From ATX-6F1 sp943369485 (GTDB lineage Bacteria > Cyanobacteriota > Cyanobacteriia > PCC-6307 > Cyanobiaceae): a stretch of 64,000 nt of DNA. Positions within the stretch are counted from its first letter, which is position 1; every line of letters starts with the position of its first letter. The translations under genes and the position numbers were made by a program. The notes under the pieces are model-generated. The model saw only the letters and a list, made by a program, of their open reading frames with translations. It did no database searches and had not been told where the DNA came from. Below are positions 57,821-64,000 of this stretch, piece by piece. The stretch is from assembly GCA_943369485.1 (NCBI GenBank), contig CALRNH020000006.1:124001-188000 (forward strand). The letters run 5' to 3'.

Positions 57821-58747
57821 TCAGAGTTCGACGCTTTGGCGGCGGGTGAGGTTGCGCAGTTTGCGCAGGGCCTTGAGTTCCACCTGCCGTACCCGTTCGC
57901 GGGATACCTCCAACATCCGGCCGATCTCGGCCAGGGTGTGGCGTTCCTGGCTGTCAAGCCCGAAACGCAACTCCAGCACTTGCCTCTCCTGGTCGGTCAG
58001 GGCGGTGAGCCAGCGCCCCAGCTGCTCATGATGCATGCCCCGCTCCACCTGGTCGAGCGGTTCGTCTTGGCTGGGGTCGGCGATCAGATCCCCGAGAAAA
58101 CTGCGCCCCTCCTCACCGTTGACGGGGGCATCCAGGCTGGAGGTGGTCAGTGATTGGCGCAGGAGGGAATCAAGTTCATCGATGGGGATCACCATGGCTT
58201 CGGCGATTTCCTGGCGGCTCGGCATCGCCCCCAATTTGTGGGCCAGTTCCAGGCTCACCTTGCGGATGGCGCTGAGCCGTTCGCTGAGGTGCACCGGCAG
58301 GCGAATCGTGCGGGATTGGCAGGCAATCGCCCGGGTCATGCTCTGGCGGATCCACCAGAAGGCATAGGTGGAGAACTTGTAGCCCCGAGTGGGATCGAAC
58401 TTTTCGACCGCCCTCTCAAGGCCCAGAGATCCCTCCTGGATGAGATCAAGAAGTTCAAGACCCTTGCCCTGGTATTTCTTCGCCACGCTGACGACGAGAC
58501 GAAGATTGGCCTTCATCATTCGATCCTTGGAGCGCCGCCCCACCTTGATCGTCTTTTTCTGTTGATCAGTGAGGCCCTCGAGGTTCCCGTCTTCGATCAG
58601 GCGCATCATCGATTGCACCTGATTGCCAAGTTCGATTTCTTCGGCCGGGGTCAACAGCGGTACACGGCCGATCGTCGCCAGATACCAGCTGATCGGGTCA
58701 CTGCCTCTCCGGCGGCTGCCGCTGGCCTGGAGGCTGGAGGTTGTCAT
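57821..58747 (-). CDS. Group 2 RNA polymerase sigma-70 factor
   Basis: A 308-residue sigma factor lacking region 1.1. Region 1.2 reads DPISWYLATIGRVPLLTPAE, region 2 has NLRLVVSVAKKYQGKGLELL, DLIQEGSLGLERAVEKFDPT and KFSTYAFWWIRQSMTRAI. Region 3 starts RLPVHLSERLSAIRK, and region 4 has the helix-turn-helix in TLAEIGRMLEVSRERVRQVE. This is the SigB/C/D/E-like group of cyanobacterial non-essential sigma factors used in stress, dark and circadian responses; which one cannot be decided. It is convergent with pdhA. Confidence 0.92.
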   Translation of the reverse strand: MTTSSLQASGSRRRGSDPISWYLATIGRVPLLTPAEEIELGNQVQSMMRLIEDGNLEGLTDQQKKTIKVGRRSKDRMMKANLRLVVSVAKKYQGKGLELLDLIQEGSLGLERAVEKFDPTRGYKFSTYAFWWIRQSMTRAIACQSRTIRLPVHLSERLSAIRKVSLELAHKLGAMPSRQEIAEAMVIPIDELDSLLRQSLTTSSLDAPVNGEEGRSFLGDLIADPSQDEPLDQVERGMHHEQLGRWLTALTDQERQVLELRFGLDSQERHTLAEIGRMLEVSRERVRQVELKALRKLRNLTRRQSVEL

Positions 58748-58890
58748 GAACCCTGGGCCCTTAGATGCAAGGAATCTCGTATGAACTTGCGGTTAGCAGC
58801 TGTTATGTCAACAACCCTTCAGCTTTATACGTGTAAAACCACACATCCTTTGCGCTGGGCACAGGTGGGCGGCGGCCCTTGATCGGCGCA

Positions 58891-60642
58891 TCAGCTCGGG
58901 AGGAGTTCCTCCTTGCGTCCGTGGCTCAATGCAGCGGCAACGGCCATCGGCGTGGCCGCACCTGCTCCCCCCTCCCGGGCGCTCTCGATCCCGGCCTGAG
59001 CGTGCTCAAGGGCACTCGCCGCCAGCAGGGAGCTCATGGTTGGCAGGGCCTCTTCGCCGCCAGCCTCATCACCGGCACCCGCTTCATTTCCAGCCGCAGG
59101 GCCACCTGAACCAATCCAATGGCTTGCGATCGCCATGGCTCCCCGGCCGGCCGCGTAGCCAGCGAGCACATCTCCCAGGCCGGCGCGGGCGCAGGCGGTC
59201 TCAGCCTCGATCAGTTGCCAGCGGTGTCCTTGGGGGCTGGCCACCACCGTGCGTGCCCCCTTGAGCAGCACCGTGGCGCCGCTGGCGGCGGCGGCGGCGG
59301 CGGCGGCCTCCAGGGGCGGCAGCTCGGCCAGCTCGGGGAACAGCCGGGCGAACTCGCCCCCGTGGGGGGTGAGCCAGGTGGGCCCCAGCCGGTCCTTGAG
59401 CCAATGGGCTGCGACCCCGTTGGTTCGCTCGGCCAGCCGGTTGAGGCCATCGGCATCCAGCACCAACAGGCCGGAAAAGGCCTGAAGGGCTTCCCAGGCC
59501 TGCTGCTCGGATGCCGGGGCTTCCCCGACGACTCCCCCGTCTGCGGTGCTGGAGCCAGCGGTGATCTCGGCATCGACGACTTCGGTCCCTGGGCTGGAGG
59601 CTGGCGTGGCACCGATCCCGGGCCCAAGCAGCACCGCATCGAGGCGCTCCAGGGCGCCGGGCTTCCCCAGGGCACTGAGCTGCAGGCTGCCGTTGCGAGG
59701 GCAGACCAGGGCGCGATCCACCACCACATGGGGCTGCACGGCCCAGAGCCCTGAGGCCACCACCTCGGGCAGGGCGGCCCGGAGGCTGCCGCAGCCGCTG
59801 GCGCTGGCCCCCAGCAGAGCCAGCTGGGCAGCGCCGCGGTAGCGATCGCTGCCGCACACCAGCAGCAGTCGTCCACGCCCGTACTTGGCCTGCTCCGGCG
59901 TTGGCTGGGGGGCCGGGGCCCGGCGCCGGTCGGCGGCCATCAGGGCCAGGGGCTGCTCGGGCGGCAGCGCATCGAGCAGCCGCTTCGGCAGTCCCAGATC
60001 GAGGCGTCGCAGTTCACCAACCCAGGCCAGGGCAGCGTCCTGCACCAATCCCTGCTTGATCAGTCCGAGGGTGTAGGTGGTGTGGGCGCAGGCGGCGACG
60101 CGGCCCAGGAGTCTTCCGCGCTCGGCGCAGAGGCCACTTGGTACGTCGATGGCCACCAGGCGGCCGGGCCGCAGGCGCTGACGCTGCTCCAGCAGCACCT
60201 CGAGCGCCCGCTCCAGTGGCCGGCTCTGAGCGATGCCGAACAGGCCATCGATCCAAAGGCTGTCTTCGGCCGGATCGGGAGCGGCCTCAAACCGGGTGAT
60301 CCCCAGCCAGAGGGCATGCTCCAGGTGTTGAGCGGTGAGTGGCTTGTGGTGCTCGAACGGGCTCCAGATTCCTACCGGCAGCCCCGCCAGGTGCAGCTCC
60401 CGGGCCACCACCAGGGCGTCTCCGCCGTTATGGCCGGGGCCCACCAGCACGGTCACCCCCCGCTTCAGTCGGGAGGGAGTGGACTGCAGCGCTGCACTGA
60501 TGGCCAGGGCCGCCTTTTCCATCAGCGCTTCCACCGGCAACCCATGGGCGAACAGTTCCGCCTCGATCGCCGCCATCTGGGCCGAGCTCACCAGCAGGTG
60601 GGCGGCATCCCGCCGGGGCCATGGGGGGTGGGGCGCACGCAT
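58891..60642 (-). CDS. nnrD: Bifunctional NAD(P)H-hydrate epimerase / dehydratase
   Basis: Repairs hydrated NAD(P)H: the N-terminal YjeF domain epimerises NAD(P)HX and the C-terminal ribokinase-fold domain dehydrates the S form with ADP or ATP. The 583-residue protein has MAAIEAELFAHGLPVEALME, VLVGPGHNGGDALVVARELH and IDGLFGIAQSRPLE, then LLLVCGSDRYRGAAQLALLG, TWLTPHGGEFARLFPELAEL and RAGLGDVLAGYAAGRGAMAI. I start at ATG 60642; the frame is open to 60915, but that part is antisense to mnmA. It diverges from mnmA. Confidence 0.92.
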   Translation of the reverse strand: MRAPHPPWPRRDAAHLLVSSAQMAAIEAELFAHGLPVEALMEKAALAISAALQSTPSRLKRGVTVLVGPGHNGGDALVVARELHLAGLPVGIWSPFEHHKPLTAQHLEHALWLGITRFEAAPDPAEDSLWIDGLFGIAQSRPLERALEVLLEQRQRLRPGRLVAIDVPSGLCAERGRLLGRVAACAHTTYTLGLIKQGLVQDAALAWVGELRRLDLGLPKRLLDALPPEQPLALMAADRRRAPAPQPTPEQAKYGRGRLLLVCGSDRYRGAAQLALLGASASGCGSLRAALPEVVASGLWAVQPHVVVDRALVCPRNGSLQLSALGKPGALERLDAVLLGPGIGATPASSPGTEVVDAEITAGSSTADGGVVGEAPASEQQAWEALQAFSGLLVLDADGLNRLAERTNGVAAHWLKDRLGPTWLTPHGGEFARLFPELAELPPLEAAAAAAAASGATVLLKGARTVVASPQGHRWQLIEAETACARAGLGDVLAGYAAGRGAMAIASHWIGSGGPAAGNEAGAGDEAGGEEALPTMSSLLAASALEHAQAGIESAREGGAGAATPMAVAAALSHGRKEELLPS

Positions 60643-60706
60643 GTAGGGAGAGCTCAAGACAGGGGACAGGTCCCGGTTCCATGATGGAAGTTCCCAGCGC
60701 TTTGAT

Positions 60707-61855
60707 TTGACCACCGCTTCTTTGCCGACGGGGTTCCCCCGCCCCGCCGCCACCCTGGCCGGAGCTGAGGCCTTGGCGCGCCTGGCCGCCTGGTCCGGGG
60801 AGCACCGTGTGGCGGTGGGTCTCTCTGGCGGAGTGGACAGCTCCCTCACCGCCGCCCTGCTGGTGCAGGCGGGCTGGCAGGTGGAGGGCCTCACCCTCTG
60901 GCTGATGAGCGGCAAGGGGGCCTGCTGCGCCGAAGGTCTGGTGGACGCCGCCGGCCTCTGTGAGCAGCTGGGGGTGCCCCACCATGTGGTCGATTCCCGC
61001 GAGCGCTTCCGCGAGCAGATCGTTGATTTCCTTGTGGCGGGTTACGGCGAGGGGGTGACCCCCTTGCCCTGTTCCCGCTGCAACCGGGAGGTGAAATTCG
61101 CCCCGATGCTGTCCTGGGCCAGGGCCGAGCTGGGCATCGGCCGCCTTGCCACCGGCCATTACGCCCGTACACGTCCGGCCGAGCAGGCCGCCAACGGCCG
61201 CACCCAGCTGCTGCGTGGCCTCGATGGCCACAAGGATCAGAGCTATTTCCTCTACGGCCTGTCCCAGGAGGTGCTCTCCGCTCTGGTGTTCCCGCTTGGT
61301 GAGCTGACCAAGGCCGACACCCGCGCCGAGGCCGAGCGCTACGGCCTGCGCACCGCCGCCAAGCCCGAGAGCCAGGACCTTTGCCTGGCGGACCACCACG
61401 GCTCGATGAAGGCGTTTCTGGATGCCTATCTGCCGCCGCGCCCCGGGGAGATCGTGCTGTCAGACGGCACCGTGCTCGGTAGCCACGACGGCATCGAACA
61501 CTTCACCATCGGCCAGCGCAAGGGGCTGGGGGTGGCATGGAGTGAGCCCTTGCACGTGGTGCGCCTCGATGGGGCGCTCAACCGTGTGGTGGTGGCCCCC
61601 CGGGCCGAGGCGGCCCGCTCCTCATGCCAGCTCGCCGAGCTCAACTGGGTGTCGATCGAGGCTCCAGGCGAGACTCTGGAGGTGGAGGTGCAGGTGCGCT
61701 ACCGCAGTGCCCCGGAGCTCGCCCGACTCACCCCCACCGGAGAGGGCCGCTGGATGCTGGAGTTCCGTGAACCCCAGTTCTCGATCACCCCGGGCCAGGC
61801 GGCTGTGTTCTACGAAGGCGAGCGCTTGCTGGGGGGCGGACTGATCCAGCGCTGA
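60707..61855 (+). CDS. mnmA: tRNA-specific 2-thiouridylase MnmA
   Basis: MnmA thiolates U34 of tRNA-Lys, -Glu and -Gln. The 382-residue protein has the PP-loop VAVGLSGGVDSSLTAALL near residue 33, LPCSRCNREVKFAPML with the catalytic Cys near 122, DQSYFLYGLSQEVLSALVFP, and the second catalytic Cys in ESQDLCLAD near 225. A C-terminal beta-barrel follows. The start is TTG at 60707, with no better codon near. It completes a set of wobble-modifying enzymes with queA and trmD. Confidence 0.94.
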   Translation: MTTASLPTGFPRPAATLAGAEALARLAAWSGEHRVAVGLSGGVDSSLTAALLVQAGWQVEGLTLWLMSGKGACCAEGLVDAAGLCEQLGVPHHVVDSRERFREQIVDFLVAGYGEGVTPLPCSRCNREVKFAPMLSWARAELGIGRLATGHYARTRPAEQAANGRTQLLRGLDGHKDQSYFLYGLSQEVLSALVFPLGELTKADTRAEAERYGLRTAAKPESQDLCLADHHGSMKAFLDAYLPPRPGEIVLSDGTVLGSHDGIEHFTIGQRKGLGVAWSEPLHVVRLDGALNRVVVAPRAEAARSSCQLAELNWVSIEAPGETLEVEVQVRYRSAPELARLTPTGEGRWMLEFREPQFSITPGQAAVFYEGERLLGGGLIQR

Positions 61856-61874
61856 GCTCCTGGCTCGTGTGGGC

Positions 61875-62168
61875 TCACCAGTGGGGATCGGCGGCCAGTG
61901 CCACCTCAAGCCGTCCGCTGCGGGATGACGGAACGGTGGCGATGCAGGCCCGCACGATGCGGCCATTGACTTCGATCTCGCAGGCTCCGCAGCTGCCCAC
62001 CAGGCAACCGGTGGGGATGGTCAGGCCGGCCTCGGCTGCTACCGGTAGCCAATCGCGACCCACCTGCACCGGACCCCGGGAGCCTCCTGGCCAGATCACC
62101 TCGATGGTGCACAGTTTGCCGCTGAAGCCCTTGCCGCTGAAGCCCTCTCCGTTGGGGCGCTCCTCCAT
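61875..62168 (-). CDS. 2Fe-2S ferredoxin-like protein
   Basis: A 97-residue ferredoxin. The cluster motif is TGCLVGSCGACEIEVNG, giving Cys-x4-Cys-x2-Cys, with the fourth Cys in RIVRACIATV, later than the Cys-x2-Cys core as usual. IEVIWPGGSRGPVQVGRDWL forms the first beta hairpin. It may serve in electron transfer rather than in photosynthesis proper. ATG 62168 gives MEERPNGEG; ATG 62201 would add 11 residues. It diverges from the HExxH membrane protein. Confidence 0.85.
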   Translation of the reverse strand: MEERPNGEGFSGKGFSGKLCTIEVIWPGGSRGPVQVGRDWLPVAAEAGLTIPTGCLVGSCGACEIEVNGRIVRACIATVPSSRSGRLEVALAADPHW

Positions 62169-62211
62169 GGCCGTTGCCTGCCTGCCCAGATGACGCATCA
62201 TCGACGCAAAC

Positions 62212-63198
62212 GTGCCATCGCCCGTGTCTGAGGCGCCCGTTCCCCAGGACCTCTTCGAGCGGGCCGTGCGCCGGGCCGGCCGGCGGGCTCGGGGGGCTGT
62301 GGCTCCTTCGCTCAGCCTGAGCCGTCTGAGCTCCCTCAGCTTCGTGCTGGTGGGGGAGGACGGTCGGGTCCTGGCCCGGATTCCCAGGGCCGAATTGACG
62401 GAGGGGGAAGTCGCGGCAGCCCCCTTCTCCGTGGAGTCGGGGCCTGGGATGCTGGCCTGGCAGTGGGGAGATCCCGGCGAACCGCGCACCCTGCGCCGCT
62501 ATCTGTTGCCGGCCGTCACTCTCTTCGCCCTCGGGGTCCAGGTCGTTGCTCCGCTGACGAACCTGCTGGTCGGCGTACGGATCTGGTTTCACGAATTCGG
62601 CCATGCCCTGGTGGCCTGGCTGAGCGGTCGCAGGGCCCTGCCCCTGCCGATCGGCTGGACCAGCACCTCCCAGGAGCGCTCCCCTGTGGTGATGGTGCTG
62701 GTGCTGTTCCTTGAACTGGTGCTGCTGACGATGGCCTGGCGGGAGCGCAAGGCATTCACGGCCCTGCTGGCCGTCGGTCTGGTCTTGGCCCAGGTTGTGG
62801 CGAGCCTCAGCCTGGATGCCGACCGCTACGAGCCATGGCTCGCTTGGGGCGGGGTCGCCGGTGAGTTCCTGCTGCCCACCGTGCTGATGGTCGGCAGCCT
62901 GTTCACCGCCCCCGCCTACTTCCGCTGGGAGCAGTTGCGGTTTCCGGCCGCCGTGGGGGGCAGCATGGCCTACTGGGCGGCCTTTCTCGACTGGCGCAGC
63001 ATCGCCGCTGGGGAGCGGCCGCTGCCGCTGGGCAGCCTCTGGGGTGGCGAAAACTTCGGCGACATGAACACCCTGCTGGCCGCCGGCTGGAGCCCCGGGG
63101 CAATCATCAGCTCCTACCTGGGCCTGGGGGGCGTTTGTTTGCTCGCGCTGCTGGTTTCCTATGGCCTGCGTCAACGTCGCGGCCGAAGTAGAGCCTAA
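62212..63198 (+). CDS. HExxH membrane protein, M50-like metalloprotease candidate
   Basis: A 328-residue protein. A soluble N-terminal region (residues 1-100) precedes about seven hydrophobic segments. The helix TNLLVGVRIWFHEFGHALVA carries HEFGH, the HExxH zinc motif inside a membrane segment, followed by WLSGRRALPLPIGW. This is how M50/site-2-type proteases begin, and the length suits the cyanobacterial M50-like group. The second metal ligand motif (NxxPxxxLDG) is not evident, so peptidase activity is unproven. It overlaps cobQ by four bases tail to tail. Confidence 0.72.
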   Translation: MPSPVSEAPVPQDLFERAVRRAGRRARGAVAPSLSLSRLSSLSFVLVGEDGRVLARIPRAELTEGEVAAAPFSVESGPGMLAWQWGDPGEPRTLRRYLLPAVTLFALGVQVVAPLTNLLVGVRIWFHEFGHALVAWLSGRRALPLPIGWTSTSQERSPVVMVLVLFLELVLLTMAWRERKAFTALLAVGLVLAQVVASLSLDADRYEPWLAWGGVAGEFLLPTVLMVGSLFTAPAYFRWEQLRFPAAVGGSMAYWAAFLDWRSIAAGERPLPLGSLWGGENFGDMNTLLAAGWSPGAIISSYLGLGGVCLLALLVSYGLRQRRGRSRA

Positions 63199-64000
63199 GG
63201 CGGGCCCAGCAGGGGCCCCAGATCCACGTGCGCTTCGAAGGCGTCGGCGAGCCGATCCAGCAGGGCCTCCAGCTGGCGGCCGTGGTGGGGCTGCCGCTCG
63301 CTCAGCGGGGGGAGCTGGCGTCGCTCGCGCAGCCGGTTCAGCCAGCGCCGCCGCCAGGGTCCCGCTTCGAACACCCCGTGCAGATAGGCCCCGGCCACCA
63401 GCCCGCCCCGATCGCCGACGGGCAGCCACCAGCCAAGGCCCGCGCTCGCCGCCAGGGGTCTCAGCTGATCCGGTGCGCCCGTCAGCGGCTCGGTCTGCCC
63501 CCGGTGCAGCTCGAACCCCTCCAGCTCCAGGGGCGGCCCCGGCGGCCACAGGGCCGCTCCGCGCTGCTGGCGCAGGGTTTTGATGGCACCGAAACGGGTG
63601 CGCAGTGGCAGCAGATCGAGGCCCGTCTCCGCCCCTGGGCCCGCCGCTCCCCCCTCGAGGCCATCGGGGTCCAGCAGTTCGCTGCCGAGCATCTGCATGC
63701 CGCCGCAGAGACCGAACACATGGCCCCCTTCGGCCAGATAAGCCTTCAGCTGCGGGCCCAGGCCTGCGGCCTTGAGCGCTTCGAGATCCCCCAGGGTCTG
63801 CTTGCTGCCGATCAGCAGCACCGCGTCGGGGCGGCCCAGGGGATCGCCGGGCCGGATCCAGCGCAACCGCAGCGATGGCTCGGCCTCCAGGGGATCAAGA
63901 TCGGAGAAATTGCTGATCGAGGGCAGTCGCAGCACCGCGATCTCCAGCTCTGCCTCGGGTTTGCGCGCCTGGCGTTCCAGCAGGTCAAGGGAATCTTCAG
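63195..64000 (-). CDS. cobQ: Cobyric acid synthase CobQ, partial (N-terminus outside window)
   Basis: CobQ amidates four side chains of adenosylcobyrinic acid a,c-diamide. Only the C-terminal 267 residues are present, the glutamine amidotransferase half: VLRLPSISNFSDLDPLEAEP, PDAVLLIGSKQTLGDLEALK, the nucleophile Cys in VFGLCGGMQMLG, ELHRGQTEPL and the His in AYLHGVFEAG. The frame is open to the right edge of the window. It indicates that corrin synthesis continues beyond cobL. Confidence 0.92.
   Translation of the reverse strand, partial: EDSLDLLERQARKPEAELEIAVLRLPSISNFSDLDPLEAEPSLRLRWIRPGDPLGRPDAVLLIGSKQTLGDLEALKAAGLGPQLKAYLAEGGHVFGLCGGMQMLGSELLDPDGLEGGAAGPGAETGLDLLPLRTRFGAIKTLRQQRGAALWPPGPPLELEGFELHRGQTEPLTGAPDQLRPLAASAGLGWWLPVGDRGGLVAGAYLHGVFEAGPWRRRWLNRLRERRQLPPLSERQPHHGRQLEALLDRLADAFEAHVDLGPLLGPP

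Overview
The window is about two thirds G+C, densely packed, and reads as the chromosome of an alpha-cyanobacterium (picocyanobacterium) of the Cyanobium / Synechococcus group. The evidence is its gene content: high-light-inducible (hli) genes, a phycobiliprotein lyase-like gene, a POR-like reductase, Ftn2/ZipN, a group 2 sigma factor, cobalamin genes, plastid-type pyruvate dehydrogenase E1-alpha and E2, and many small families known mainly from cyanobacteria (YlqD, DUF1517, DUF2256, DUF2973, DUF3122, DUF3611). HIP1 octamers (GCGATCGC) occur, for example at 741, 6621 and 41245. VapBC, cytochrome P450, Fe-SOD and pseudogene debris suggest a generalist, perhaps freshwater or estuarine, strain rather than a streamlined oceanic one. 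That ecological reading is inference.

Layout. 1-7.7 kb is core: recO (cut by the left edge), deoC and the ribosome hibernation factor on the minus strand, then lipB, an acyl-activating enzyme, YlqD, pdhC (E2) and queA on the plus strand. 7.7-13.9 kb holds a VapBC pair, sodB, an FKBP isomerase, lnt, a methyltransferase-like gene, a small membrane protein behind an HLR1 (RpaB-type) site, and an unassigned gene. 13.9-26.2 kb is the accessory part: three hli genes, a ferritin-like gene, a POR-like reductase, a P450 diverging from a thioredoxin-fold protein, a bicupin, several very small membrane proteins, tRNA-Ala(GGC), and four broken or suspect genes (a frameshifted tandem CDGSH protein, a frameshifted and truncated DUF547 gene, a truncated rhodanese, and a small membrane gene with an in-frame TGA).

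26.2-64 kb is again core: lexA, argF, ftsH; an SRAP protein and an ion channel; ribD, DUF3122 and a GH116 glucosidase; cobL; a minus-strand run pheS-nadK-atypical response regulator-DUF192 joined by 4-base overlaps; surE; ribF; thiE-thiS-DUF1517; a minus-strand run era-lyase-trmD-ispF-hypothetical-larB; another, ftn2-ffh-rpsP-phoH-Bax inhibitor; then pdhA, a group 2 sigma factor, nnrD, mnmA, a 2Fe-2S ferredoxin, an HExxH membrane protein and cobQ (cut by the right edge).

The core genes cover translation and protein targeting (pheS, rpsP, ffh, era, trmD, queA, mnmA, tRNA-Ala), cofactors (lipB, ribD, ribF, thiE, thiS, nadK, nnrD, cobL, cobQ, larB) and carbon flow (pdhA and pdhC; lipB supplies the lipoyl group that E2 carries). 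I see no CRISPR array, no complete insertion sequence, no rRNA and no coherent new multi-gene system. The most notable material is the decaying and very small genes at 11.8-25.1 kb and the likely HLR1 light-response sites.
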